Shown here: piece after piece, positions 44,414-53,028 of the stretch
Numbering within the stretch: the stretch's first letter is position 1
Layout of the letters: the number at the start of each line of letters is the position of its first letter
Source: RPQJ01 sp963778185
GTDB taxonomy: Bacteria; Pseudomonadota; Gammaproteobacteria; Steroidobacterales; Steroidobacteraceae
Length of the DNA: 64,000 nt
Direction: 5' to 3'
Assembly: GCA_963778185.1 (NCBI GenBank)
Contig: CAVZTF010000003.1
Location: forward strand, 62,001 to 126,000
Translations under genes and position numbers: made by a program
Notes under the pieces: generated by a model
The model's input: the letters and a program-made list of their open reading frames with translations, nothing else
Database searches by the model: none
What the model was told of the DNA's origin: nothing

Positions 44414-45643
44414 ATGGGCGCCTTCGAATACGTTGCGGTCGACCCAGCCGGCCGTGAGCGCAAGGGTGTCATCGAGGGCGATACGCCCCGCCACGTCCGG
44501 CAGCTGCTGCGCGAGCAGAGCCTGCTCCCGGTCTCGGTCAGCGAAGTGGCCGAGCAACAGGCAGCCGGCACGCAGCCGGGGCTCGGCTTCGGCTTCCGCT
44601 TCCAGCGAGGCCTGAGCGCCTCGGACCTCGCGCTCGTCACGCGCCAGCTCGCCACGCTGGTGAAATCCGCCCTGCCGCTCGAGGAGGCGCTGCTCGCCGT
44701 CTCGCAGCAGACGGAGAAGCCACGCGTGCGCAGCATCCTCCTCGGCGTGCGCTCCAAGGTCATGGAGGGCCATACGCTGGCCAACGGGCTCGCGGATTTC
44801 CCGGGCTCCTTCCCGGAGATCTATCGCGCCACGATCGCCGCGAGCGAGCAATCGGGGCACCTGGACGCGGTGCTCGAGCGGCTCGCCGACTACACCGACA
44901 ACCGCCAGCAGCTGCGACAGCGCACGCTGAGCGCGATGCTCTACCCCGTACTGCTGTTCGCGGTGTGCGTCGCGATCGTGTTCTTCCTGCTGGTGTCGGT
45001 CGTGCCGAAGATCGTCGAAGTCTTCCGCAGCAGCGAGGCGCAGCTGCCGGTGCTGACGCAGATACTGATCGCGGGCAGCGACTTCATGCGCCAGTACGGC
45101 GTCTGGCTCGTGGTGGCGCTCGGTGCGGCCATGTTCCTCTTCACGCGCTGGCTGCGCATCGAGTCCAACCGGCGCCGCTGGCACACTTTCCTGCTCAACC
45201 TGCCGCTCGTCGGCAAGGTCGTGCGCGGCAGCAACACCGCGCGCTTCGCACGGACCTTCAGCACGCTGACCTCGAGCACGGTGCCGGTGCTCGAGGCGAT
45301 GCGCATCGCGAGCGAGGTGGTCTCGAACCTGCCGATGAAGTCCGCCGTCGAGGCGGCCGCCGTGAAGGTCCGCGAGGGCGCGCCGATCGGCCGCTCGCTG
45401 GGCGCGAGCCGGGTCTTTCCGCCGATGATGGTCCACCTGATCTCGAGCGGCGAGTCGAGCGGCGAGCTCGACACCATGCTCGACCGCGCGGCGATCCACC
45501 AGGAACGCGAACTCGACGCCATCCTGCAGGGCGTGGTGGGGCTGCTCGGCCCGCTCATGATCCTGGTCATGGGTGGCCTCGTGCTGCTGATCGTGCTCGC
45601 GATGCTGCTGCCGATCTTCGAACTCAACCAGCTGGTCAAGTAG
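44414..45643 (+). CDS. gspF: Type II secretion platform protein GspF
   Basis: A 409-residue inner-membrane platform protein that contacts GspE. Two GspF domains flank three hydrophobic segments: QLATLVKSALPLEEAL and FARTFSTLTSSTVPVLEAM are the repeated cytoplasmic motifs, and the last segment is LGPLMILVMGGLVLLIVLA. It starts 3 bases after gspE. No gspG-N pseudopilin gene follows, so the rest of the system must be encoded elsewhere. Confidence 0.95.
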   Translation: MGAFEYVAVDPAGRERKGVIEGDTPRHVRQLLREQSLLPVSVSEVAEQQAAGTQPGLGFGFRFQRGLSASDLALVTRQLATLVKSALPLEEALLAVSQQTEKPRVRSILLGVRSKVMEGHTLANGLADFPGSFPEIYRATIAASEQSGHLDAVLERLADYTDNRQQLRQRTLSAMLYPVLLFAVCVAIVFFLLVSVVPKIVEVFRSSEAQLPVLTQILIAGSDFMRQYGVWLVVALGAAMFLFTRWLRIESNRRRWHTFLLNLPLVGKVVRGSNTARFARTFSTLTSSTVPVLEAMRIASEVVSNLPMKSAVEAAAVKVREGAPIGRSLGASRVFPPMMVHLISSGESSGELDTMLDRAAIHQERELDAILQGVVGLLGPLMILVMGGLVLLIVLAMLLPIFELNQLVK

Positions 45644-45646
45644 GCC

Positions 45647-46123
45647 GTGCCCGACCACGCGATCGTCGCAAGGGGGCTGCACGTCGCGGGCGTGGTCCTC
45701 TGGATCGGCGGCGTCGCCTTCGTGACGACGGTGCTGCTGCCTGCCGTGCGACGCATGAGGTCACCCGAGGAACGCGTGCAGTTCTTCGCGGCGGTCGAGG
45801 GCCGGTTCGCCTGGCAGGCGCGCGGCACGACGCTGCTGGTCGGCGCCACCGGTTTCTACCTCGTGCACGCCTGGAACCTCTGGGAGCGGTTCGCGAGCGC
45901 CACCTGGTGGTGGATGCACGCCATGGTACTGGTGTGGGCGATCTTCACCGTCATGCTGTTCGTCGCCGAGCCGCTGTTCCTGCATCGCCGGCTCCTGGAG
46001 TCGGCGCGGCGGCATCCCGAGGCAACTTTCCGGCGCATCGAGCGCATGCACCGGGTACTGCTCACGATCAGCCTGGTCGCCGTGCTCGGCGCGGTGGCCG
46101 GGGCCCACGGCTGGCAGTACTGA
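45647..46123 (+). CDS. CopD-like integral membrane protein
   Basis: A 158-residue protein with four predicted membrane helices. GLHVAGVVLWIGGVAF at the N-terminus, the later HAMVLVWAIFTVMLF and the terminal LTISLVAVLGAVAGAHGW suggest the CopD-like/DUF2269 group. The conserved His in the first helix could bind metal or heme, but no function is established. The GTG start lies 3 bases after the gspF stop, so it is co-transcribed with the gsp genes without an obvious link to secretion. Confidence 0.65.
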   Translation: MPDHAIVARGLHVAGVVLWIGGVAFVTTVLLPAVRRMRSPEERVQFFAAVEGRFAWQARGTTLLVGATGFYLVHAWNLWERFASATWWWMHAMVLVWAIFTVMLFVAEPLFLHRRLLESARRHPEATFRRIERMHRVLLTISLVAVLGAVAGAHGWQY

Positions 46124-46171
46124 CGGCAGGGGGCGGGCGCCGGACGCCGGACCCCGCTCGGATTCACGCCT

Positions 46172-47581
46172 CTAGTGGGCGGCGCAGTACTTTCTCGTGC
46201 AGCGACTCGCGCACTTGACGAAATCCACCAGGGTGATCCTGCCGCTCCTGTCGAAGTCCCGCGGATCTGTCGGGCCGGAGGCAGCCCTCCCCAATGCGCG
46301 CAGGATCGTGGCCAGATCGTAGGCGTCTACGTCTCCGTCGACATCGGCGTCGCAGCGCTGCGGCGCCGGCGGCGCTTCGCAAACGTCTCCGACACCGTTG
46401 CCGTTGGCATCAGCCTGGTCATGGTTCGCCTGCGCCGGACAGTTGTCGCACACGTTGCCAGGTCCGTCGCCGTCGCCGTCCGCCTGGTCGGCGTTCGCCG
46501 TGGCGCTGCAATTGTCACAGGCGTCACCACGGCCATCGCCGTCCGCATCCGCCTGGCTCGAGTTCGCGGTGGTCGGGCAGTTGTCGCAGGCATCGCCGCG
46601 GCCATCGCCGTCGGTGTCGGCCTGGTCAGTGTTAGCGATCGCCGGGCAGTTGTCCGAGGCATCCGGCACGCCGTCGCCGTCACCGTCTGGCGCAGGGCCC
46701 GTGACGAGATGACCGTCCTCGAACGCGTGGAAGTAGTCCACCTCGTCGGCGTTGCTCAGTTCGGAGTCCACGGTCAACGTGTCGCTGATCGTCACGACAT
46801 CCGTCGGTACGCCGGTCTCGAGAGAGAAGCCGGCAAGCCCGGGAATGACGGTACCCTCCTGGTTGTACGGCTCGCTGGACTCGTCACCATAACGGAAACG
46901 CAGTGCCCAGTCGCCATCGTCGCTGGTCGAGTAGATGACCAGTTGCAACAGGACCGACGTATCGACGCCGTCGCCCGGAAAGTTGTCCGCCTGGACCCAG
47001 GTGACAGCGAACGCTGGCCGCGCCTCGGCCACCGAATACGGCGCTGTCGGATCCGCACTGGCACGGAAGTAGCTTGCGCCACCGCCGCTGAACGGCGACG
47101 GCGCGAAGTCGGCGTCCACTCGCTGCGGCAGGTCGAGATCCTGGTAAAACGGCGCGAGGAACGGCCGCGTGACGGTACCGGACTCGCTGATGATCTGGCG
47201 CAGCGCGGCCAAGTCCGTGCCCAGGGCGAACGACGACAGGGGCGCCGCCGACCCGAATGTGACGAAACCACGACGGTTGACGAATATCTCGTCGAACACG
47301 GTGTCGCCGACCCGGATCGAGAACCCGAGTTCGATGGCGGCGGTCGTGTCGTCGGTGAAGCTGAGGCCGCAGGACGCGGGCGACGTGTTCCCGAGCGCGC
47401 AATCCGTGCTGCTCGGAACCCAGATGTCGCCCGTGGGTGAAATCTCGCCCGGCTGCTGTCCGGCGAAATCGATGACGATCCGCCTTGCGTGGCTCGCATC
47501 GCTCCAGGCACTTGCACACAAGACAAGCAGGCCGACGAGCAACCGCCTGCAGCGCGTCCGTCGAGGAAGGCTCGTGTCCAT
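46172..47581 (-). CDS. Exported protein with thrombospondin type 3 repeats and a dockerin-like end
   Basis: A 469-residue secreted protein. The signal peptide (LLVGLLVLCASAWSDA) precedes a beta-rich domain of about 260 residues (GFVTFGS, FAPFYQDLDLP-like stretch) that resembles nidogen-like extracellular domains. Four calcium-binding repeats of the DGDGxGDxCDNCP type follow (about residues 295-410), and the end (CDADVDGDVDAYDLATILRAL and FDRSGRITLVDFV) is dockerin-like with two EF-type loops. The ATG at 47581 follows GGGAGA. It is divergent from the TIR-TPR gene, with 77 bp between. Confidence 0.8.
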   Translation of the reverse strand: MDTSLPRRTRCRRLLVGLLVLCASAWSDASHARRIVIDFAGQQPGEISPTGDIWVPSSTDCALGNTSPASCGLSFTDDTTAAIELGFSIRVGDTVFDEIFVNRRGFVTFGSAAPLSSFALGTDLAALRQIISESGTVTRPFLAPFYQDLDLPQRVDADFAPSPFSGGGASYFRASADPTAPYSVAEARPAFAVTWVQADNFPGDGVDTSVLLQLVIYSTSDDGDWALRFRYGDESSEPYNQEGTVIPGLAGFSLETGVPTDVVTISDTLTVDSELSNADEVDYFHAFEDGHLVTGPAPDGDGDGVPDASDNCPAIANTDQADTDGDGRGDACDNCPTTANSSQADADGDGRGDACDNCSATANADQADGDGDGPGNVCDNCPAQANHDQADANGNGVGDVCEAPPAPQRCDADVDGDVDAYDLATILRALGRAASGPTDPRDFDRSGRITLVDFVKCASRCTRKYCAAH

Positions 47582-47658
47582 GACGATCTCCCATCGCATT
47601 CCTGATCGGAATACGATATTGCGGTGGTCTGTTTGCACCCAACGACGTTGGAAGTCAA

Positions 47659-49740
47659 GTGATCACTGCCGACACGGCCGGCGAGCGACGCTACGCGGCC
47701 TTCATCAGCTACAGCCACGCGGACCGCGACGCCGCCCGGTGGCTGCATCGAACGCTCGAGACCTACCCGATTCCGGCGCGACTGCTCACGCCGTCGACCG
47801 CAGCGGTCAGACGGGGCGACCGGCTGCACCCGGTGTTCCTCGATCGGGAGGAATTGCCTTCCTCCGTCGATCTTGCCGAGTCGGTTCGTACCGCACTGCT
47901 GCAGTCGGCGTTCCTGGTCGTGGTGTGCTCGCCCGCTGCGGCGCGCTCGCGCTGGGTGAACGAGGAGGTGCGGAGCTTCAAGGCAATGGGGCGCGGCGGA
48001 CAGGTCCTGTGCCTGATCGTAGCCGGCGAGCCGGATGCAGAGCGAAGGGGGTTGCGACCGGAACTGGAATGCCTGCCCCCCGCCGTGCGCTTCGAGCTCG
48101 AGGATGATCGGATCACGAACCGCCCGGCACCGGAGCCTCTCGCGGCCGACATCCGCCCCGGCCAGGACTCGCGGGCCGACGCTGGCCTCAAGATCATCGC
48201 GGGTCTGCTGGCCGTGCGCCTCGACGACCTGCGGCAGCGCGATCACGCGCGCAGGCAACGGCGGCTCGCGATCATCGGCACCGCTTCGACCATCGGTTGC
48301 TTCGTGCTGGCGGGCCTGGCGATCGCGGCGTGGCTGGCCCGCAACGAGGCCGAGCGACAGCGGCGAATCGCGGAGCAGAAATCGCTGACGGCGCAACGCA
48401 CGGCCGATTTCGTCATCTCGTTGTTCAGGGTGGCCGATCCCAGCGAGGCACGCGGCAATACTGTCACGGCCCGTGAAATCCTCGATCGCGGTGCTCGCCA
48501 GATCGACGCGGCCCTGCGTCACGAACCAGAGGTCCGCGCAGACCTGTCGACGACTCTCGGCGAGGTCTACACGGGACTGGGGCTGTACGGACCCGCGTTC
48601 GAACTCCTGTCCCGGGCGCGCACGGTCCCGAGGCAGGCGCCAATTGCCAGGGTACGGCAAGCGGTGTCACTGGCGGAGCTGGAGTTCCAGCGCGGCAACG
48701 ATGCCCGTGCGGAAGCGTTGCTCTCGACCGCGCATCAGCTGTACGTACGCCAGGTCAAGCCAGCGGATCCCGCAGTCCACGCGAGGATCCTGCTGGATCG
48801 CGGCGACGTAGCCGCCGTTCGGCAGAAGGACGGGGATGCCCAACGGTATTTCCACGAGGCGCTCGGGCTGTCCGGGCAACACGGTCTGGAGGATGTCGCG
48901 CCGCGCGCGCTCGAAGGGCTGGGTATGTCCTCGTTCTACGCCGGGGACATGGAGGGCTCCCAGCGGTGGTACGACAAGGCGCTCGTCGCGAGGATCCGCG
49001 TCTCGGGCGAGACGCACCCGAAGGTCTCCGAGACCCTCACCGCGCTCGGGTCGATCGCGTACATGCGCGGCGACAGCACGCACGCCGAAGAGTTCTGGTT
49101 GCGCTCGCTCGAGGTCGATCGCCTTGTGCTCGGCGCGAAGCACCCGGATCTCGCCGCGACGATGGTCAATCTGGGTCGGCTACGCGTCGAGCGCCGGGAG
49201 TTTCGCCAGGCGATCCAGATCCTCGAGGAGGCCGTCGGCATCATGGTCGCCCAGCAGAGCGAAACTCACGACAGCCTCGTGTTTGGCTTCAACAACCTCG
49301 CGCTCGCGCGGATGGGCCTGGGTGACTACACCGAGGCCGCCGCCATGCTGCGGACGGCACTTCGCGCCGCGATCGCGACGCGGCATCGCCTCGAGGGTCC
49401 GATCCTCACCGACCTCGCGGACCTGGAGTGCCGCACGGGCCGGACGGCCGACGGCCTTACGCGCCTGGATGCGGCACGCCGTCTGGTCGCCGAGCGCTAC
49501 CCGGACGAACCCTGGCGTACGGCGCACGTGGACAACGTCCGTGGGGCGTGCCTTGCCGCGCTCGGGCGATTGAGCGAGGCCGCGCCGCTCATCGCGCAGA
49601 GCACGCCCGTCGTGCTGGGGAAATGGCCGGCGCAGACCGCTTACGGCCACGACACGCTGAACAGGGCACTGCGGGTATTCGAGCTGATGGGCGATCGCCG
49701 GAAGGTTGCGCAGTATCGGAAGTTGGCCAATGCGCAATGA
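47659..49740 (+). CDS. TIR-domain, transmembrane, TPR protein
   Basis: A 693-residue protein. Residues 10-125 form a TIR domain: box 1 AFISYSHADRD, then FLDREELPSS, and RSRWVNEEV with Glu102/Glu103 at the place of the NADase glutamate. A membrane segment lies at about 204-228, followed by a coiled stretch and a long TPR-like region with paired helices (about 270-690: QIDAALRHEPEVRADL, TMVNLGRLRVERREFRQAI and similar). Bacterial TIR domains can be NAD-consuming or scaffolds; with a membrane anchor and TPR, a signalling role is as likely as defence. GTG start. Confidence 0.85.
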   Translation: MITADTAGERRYAAFISYSHADRDAARWLHRTLETYPIPARLLTPSTAAVRRGDRLHPVFLDREELPSSVDLAESVRTALLQSAFLVVVCSPAAARSRWVNEEVRSFKAMGRGGQVLCLIVAGEPDAERRGLRPELECLPPAVRFELEDDRITNRPAPEPLAADIRPGQDSRADAGLKIIAGLLAVRLDDLRQRDHARRQRRLAIIGTASTIGCFVLAGLAIAAWLARNEAERQRRIAEQKSLTAQRTADFVISLFRVADPSEARGNTVTAREILDRGARQIDAALRHEPEVRADLSTTLGEVYTGLGLYGPAFELLSRARTVPRQAPIARVRQAVSLAELEFQRGNDARAEALLSTAHQLYVRQVKPADPAVHARILLDRGDVAAVRQKDGDAQRYFHEALGLSGQHGLEDVAPRALEGLGMSSFYAGDMEGSQRWYDKALVARIRVSGETHPKVSETLTALGSIAYMRGDSTHAEEFWLRSLEVDRLVLGAKHPDLAATMVNLGRLRVERREFRQAIQILEEAVGIMVAQQSETHDSLVFGFNNLALARMGLGDYTEAAAMLRTALRAAIATRHRLEGPILTDLADLECRTGRTADGLTRLDAARRLVAERYPDEPWRTAHVDNVRGACLAALGRLSEAAPLIAQSTPVVLGKWPAQTAYGHDTLNRALRVFELMGDRRKVAQYRKLANAQ

Positions 49741-49774
49741 CGTGAGGTCGGATCAACCCTGCAAGGAGACGGAC

Positions 49775-50200
49775 ATGGCAATTCGCAAGGCCGATGCGGT
49801 GTGGCAAGGCAGCCTGCGCGAGGGCGCCGGCGAGCTCGCACTCGAGAGCGGGGCGTTCCGCGGGCCCTATACCTTCAAATCGCGGTTCGAGCAGGGCAAG
49901 GAAACGAACCCCGAGGAGCTGATCGCGGCGGCGCACGCGGGCTGCTTCACGATGGCCCTCACCGCGCTGCTCGCGCGCGACAAGATCGCGCCGACGGAAA
50001 TCCGCACCACGGCCGCGGTGCACATCGTGCAGGGCAACGGCGGGTTCGGCATCCCGAAGATCGAGCTCGTGACGCGGGCGACGATTCCCGGCATCGACGC
50101 CGCGCGGTTCGCGGAACTCGCGGCCGATGCGAAAAAGAACTGCCCGGTATCGAAGGCGCTCGCGGCCGTCGAGATCACGCTCGACGCGGCGCTGGCCTGA
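49775..50200 (+). CDS. osmC: OsmC-family peroxiredoxin
   Basis: A 141-residue thiol peroxidase for organic hydroperoxides. The reactive cysteines are in AAAHAGCFTMAL and KKNCPVSKAL. The N-terminal RKADAVWQGSLREGAG is typical of OsmC rather than Ohr. AAGGAG precedes the ATG at 49775. The gene stands 34 bases after the TIR-TPR gene on the same strand and may be read from its own promoter. Confidence 0.92.
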   Translation: MAIRKADAVWQGSLREGAGELALESGAFRGPYTFKSRFEQGKETNPEELIAAAHAGCFTMALTALLARDKIAPTEIRTTAAVHIVQGNGGFGIPKIELVTRATIPGIDAARFAELAADAKKNCPVSKALAAVEITLDAALA

Positions 50201-50237
50201 CGCGTCGCCCAGCGGCCGGACCGTGCCGCCCGCGCGG

Positions 50238-51008
50238 TCAGTCGCGGGCCGCCTCGGCCTTGAGCCTGCCCGCTTCTGCTGGGCCCAGGTATCGCTCGAT
50301 CCGGCGGCGTGCGACGTAGATGAGAGGGATCAGCGCCACGGCCGCCGCGAGCTTGTAGAGGTAGTTCACCGTCCCGACCGCAAGGAACAGCGGCACCGGC
50401 CACTGTTGCGGGCCGAGCACGAAGGCGATGTAGAGCACGACGAAGCTGTCGACCAGTTGCGATACGGCCGTCGAGCCCGTGGCGCGCAGCCAGATCCAGC
50501 GCTCGCCGGTCGCCTCGCGGATGCGATGGAAGATCCCGACGTCGATCAGCTGGCCGACCAGGAACGCGACGAGCGAGCCACCGATGGTCCACAGGCCCTG
50601 GCCGAAGGTCTGGGCGAACGCGGCCTGCATGTCGGGCACGCCGCGTTGCGCATTCACCGTAACCCACCACTGCGCTGGCGCCAGGCCGATCGCGACGTAG
50701 GCGAACAGGAACGCGTAGCAGATCAGCCCTGCCGCGACGAACGAGATGAACCTCACGCCGCGGCGGCCGAAGTACTCGTTGATGAGGTCGGTCATCACGA
50801 ACACGATTGGCCACAGCAGCACACCCGCCGTGAAGCTGAGCGAGCCGGACTGGCCGAACAGGTTCCAGCCGAACGGCGGCATTCCCAGCGTGGACTCGAG
50901 GGCGAAGATCTTCACGCCGACGAACTCGGCGATGATGGCGTTCGCCGAGAAGAACGCGGCCAGCACGATGAAGAGGCGCGTGGATCGCGAGGCGAGCGCG
51001 GAGATCAT
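50238..51008 (-). CDS. yhhQ: Queuosine precursor transporter (YhhQ/VUT family)
   Basis: A 256-residue membrane protein with six predicted helices, imports queuosine precursors. FFSANAIIAEFVGVKIF, the LLWPIVFVMTDLINEYFGRRG motif and GQLIDVGIFHRIR are diagnostic; ending STAVSQLVDSFVVLYIAF. With queF present at 3117 the organism appears able both to make and to salvage queuosine precursors. The small hypothetical gene lies 22 bases upstream on the same strand. Confidence 0.93.
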   Translation of the reverse strand: MISALASRSTRLFIVLAAFFSANAIIAEFVGVKIFALESTLGMPPFGWNLFGQSGSLSFTAGVLLWPIVFVMTDLINEYFGRRGVRFISFVAAGLICYAFLFAYVAIGLAPAQWWVTVNAQRGVPDMQAAFAQTFGQGLWTIGGSLVAFLVGQLIDVGIFHRIREATGERWIWLRATGSTAVSQLVDSFVVLYIAFVLGPQQWPVPLFLAVGTVNYLYKLAAAVALIPLIYVARRRIERYLGPAEAGRLKAEAARD

Positions 51009-51030
51009 GCGGGCATCCGTGCCCGCGGAC

Positions 51031-51303
51031 TCAGCCGGGATCGTCCTTCAGGCGCCGGCTGAGATTGCGCAGCGCGGCGTCCTCCCAGCCGTATTCCGGG
51101 GATTCGTCGGGCTGCGGCGCTTGCCCGTCGACGTTGAGCGACTGGACGCGCCGTGCCACCCGGCGCAGCGCTATGGATTCCCAGTCGCCGGCCGATCCGT
51201 CCGGCCGGTCCCGCACTCGCCGCTCGACGATCGGTCCGGACGGGCTGTCCGTGCGGTTCAGATCTTTGGTCACTCGCAATACCGGCGGGGAGACTGGCGC
51301 CAC
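51031..51303 (-). CDS. Small hypothetical protein with an internal repeat
   Basis: A 90-residue frame with a GTG start and no strong ribosome site. Two related segments, GDWESIALRRVARRV and YGWEDAALRNLSRRL, are spaced about 36 residues apart. I do not recognise a family. It lies just before yhhQ on the same strand and just after a perfect CRP-type palindrome, which gives some support for a real transcript. Confidence 0.45.
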   Translation of the reverse strand: MAPVSPPVLRVTKDLNRTDSPSGPIVERRVRDRPDGSAGDWESIALRRVARRVQSLNVDGQAPQPDESPEYGWEDAALRNLSRRLKDDPG

Positions 51304-51328
51304 GATAGGCGCCGATTGTGACGGTCTC

Positions 51329-51344
51329 TGTGATGGCGGTCACA
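51329..51344. promoter_or_regulatory. CRP/Vfr-type operator
   Basis: TGTGA-TGGCGG-TCACA at 51329-51344 has both consensus half-sites with exact spacing. Another TGTGA half-site lies at 51317-51321. It sits upstream of the small gene and yhhQ (minus strand), 25 bases before the GTG at 51303, and 14 bases beyond the hslR stop codon. Confidence 0.6.
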
Positions 51345-51357
51345 GTGGTGCCCGCGC

Positions 51358-51765
51358 CTACCCGCGTCCCTTGACCATGCGCAGCAGGTCCCGTCGTTCA
51401 CGCTTGTCCGGGCGGCCGGAAGCGACCGGCGCGGTGAGCCGGTCGAGTTCCCGGGCGTGGGCCCGCGCGGCCTCGCTTTCCGGGGTCTCCAGGTAATGCT
51501 GGCGGGCCTCCGTGGCTGGGCCGCGCCGGACGGGAATGCCGGTGACTTCCACCTCGTAGCGCTCGCGCTCCCGCGTAATGCGCAGCCAGTCCCCCACCCT
51601 CACCTGCCGCGACGCCTTCACGCGCTCGCCATTCACCTGGACGTGCCCGCCCTCGACGGCCTCGTGCGCCAGGCCGCGGCTCTTGAAGAACCGGGCGCAC
51701 CAGAGCCACCTGTCGAGACGCAGGGTCGCGGGGTCGGTCCTGGCAGTGGGGTCTTCCCGGGTCAC
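51358..51765 (-). CDS. hslR: S4-domain heat shock protein 15 (HslR)
   Basis: RNA-binding protein that rescues stalled 50S subunits carrying peptidyl-tRNA. The 135-residue product starts with the S4 domain (LRLDRWLWCARFFKSRGLAHEAVEGGHVQVNGERVKASR, shown in pieces by LRLDRWLW and GHVQVNGERVK) and ends with a basic tail (DKRERRDLLRMVKGRG). GTG start. A TATAAT on the minus strand ends 7 bases before the start codon, so the transcript may have almost no leader. Confidence 0.92.
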   Translation of the reverse strand: MTREDPTARTDPATLRLDRWLWCARFFKSRGLAHEAVEGGHVQVNGERVKASRQVRVGDWLRITRERERYEVEVTGIPVRRGPATEARQHYLETPESEAARAHARELDRLTAPVASGRPDKRERRDLLRMVKGRG

Positions 51766-51771
51766 GCCGCA

Positions 51772-51777
51772 ATTATA
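51772..51777 (-). promoter_or_regulatory. -10 element before hslR
   Basis: A perfect TATAAT on the minus strand, 6 bases before the hslR GTG. Transcription would begin at or within a base or two of the start codon. No -35 match is evident. Confidence 0.4.
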
Positions 51778-51784
51778 GGCCCCC

Positions 51785-51790
51785 TATAAT
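51785..51790 (+). promoter_or_regulatory. -10 element before kbl
   Basis: A perfect TATAAT on the plus strand, predicted start near 51797, leaving about 19 bases of leader with GGGAGG as ribosome site. It is back-to-back with the hslR -10 element, 7 bases away. No clear -35 hexamer. Confidence 0.45.
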
Positions 51791-51815
51791 CCGGTCCTTC
51801 CAGGGAGGCACGCGC

Positions 51816-53018
51816 TTGGACCAGCCATTCCTCGACCGTCTAGCCCGCCAGACCGAAGAACTCAAGGTCTCCGGGCTCTACAAACCCGAGCGCGTGCTCG
51901 GCTCGCCGCAGCAACCGGTCGTGAGGCTCGCCGACGGCCGCAAGCTCATCAATCTCTGCGCGAACAACTACCTCGCGCTGGCGAACCACCCCGCGATCCG
52001 CGAGGCCGCCCACCGTGCCATCGACCGCCACGGCTATGGCATGGCCTCGGTGCGCTTCATCTGCGGGACGCAGGACGTGCACAAGGAACTCGAGGCTCGC
52101 ATGAGCACGTTCCTCGGCACCGACGACACGATCCTCTACTCGTCCTGCTTCGACGCGAACGGCGGCCTGTTCGAGACCCTGCTCGACGAGCAGGACGCGG
52201 TGATCAGCGACGCGCTCAATCATGCGAGCATCATCGACGGCATCCGGCTCTGCAAGGCGCAACGACTGCGTTATGCGAACGACGACCTCGACGAGCTCGA
52301 GACGCGCCTCAAGGAAGCGGCCGGCGCGCGCGTGCGACTCATCGCGACCGACGGCGTGTTCTCGATGGACGGGGTGATTGCGCGCCTGAAGGACATCTGC
52401 AACCTCGCCGACCGCTACGGCGCGCTCGTGATGGTGGACGATTCCCACGCGACCGGCTTCGTCGGCCAGGGCGGCCGCGGCACACCCGAGTTCCGGGAAG
52501 TCATGGGCCGCATCGACATCCTCACCGGGACGCTCGGCAAGGCGCTCGGCGGCGCCGCGGGCGGTTACACGTCCGCGCGCAGGGAAATCGTCGCCTGGCT
52601 GCGCCAGCGCTCACGGCCGTACCTGTTCTCGAACAGCCTCCCGCCGGTGATCGCGGCGACCACGCTGCGCGTGCTGGACCTCGTGGAATCCGGCGACGAC
52701 CTGCGCGCGATCCTGCGCCGCAACACGGAGCATTTCCGCCGCCGCATGACCGAGTCGGGCTTCACCATCGTCCCCGGCGAGCACCCCATCGCCCCCGTGA
52801 TGCTGGGGGATGCCGCCCTGGCGGCGCAGTTCGCCGAACGGCTGCTCGAGCGCGGTGTGTACGTGATCGGCTTTTCGTACCCGGTGGTACCGATGGGCAA
52901 GGCCCGCATCCGCACACAGATGTGCGCCGGGCACACGATCAAGCAGCTCGATACCGCGATCGAGGCGTTCGTCGCGGTGGGCCGCGAACTCGGCGTGATC
53001 GGCGGCCGGCAACCCTGA
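51816..53018 (+). CDS. kbl: 2-amino-3-ketobutyrate coenzyme A ligase
   Basis: PLP enzyme that splits 2-amino-3-ketobutyrate with CoA into glycine and acetyl-CoA, the second step of threonine degradation. The 400-residue protein shows the alpha-oxoamine synthase fold: VMVDDSHATGFVG and the PLP lysine Lys242 in GTLGKALGG. The TTG start at 51816 is supported by GGGAGG 7 bases upstream and by the conserved N-terminus. tdh follows after 10 bases. Confidence 0.97.
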   Translation: MDQPFLDRLARQTEELKVSGLYKPERVLGSPQQPVVRLADGRKLINLCANNYLALANHPAIREAAHRAIDRHGYGMASVRFICGTQDVHKELEARMSTFLGTDDTILYSSCFDANGGLFETLLDEQDAVISDALNHASIIDGIRLCKAQRLRYANDDLDELETRLKEAAGARVRLIATDGVFSMDGVIARLKDICNLADRYGALVMVDDSHATGFVGQGGRGTPEFREVMGRIDILTGTLGKALGGAAGGYTSARREIVAWLRQRSRPYLFSNSLPPVIAATTLRVLDLVESGDDLRAILRRNTEHFRRRMTESGFTIVPGEHPIAPVMLGDAALAAQFAERLLERGVYVIGFSYPVVPMGKARIRTQMCAGHTIKQLDTAIEAFVAVGRELGVIGGRQP

Positions 53019-53028
53019 GGAAAAGAAC

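Noticed and set aside
42644..45682. About 1000-codon minus-strand frame across gspE and gspF
   Set aside because: Antisense shadow of the conserved GspE and GspF genes with low-complexity, His/Arg/Asp-rich translation.
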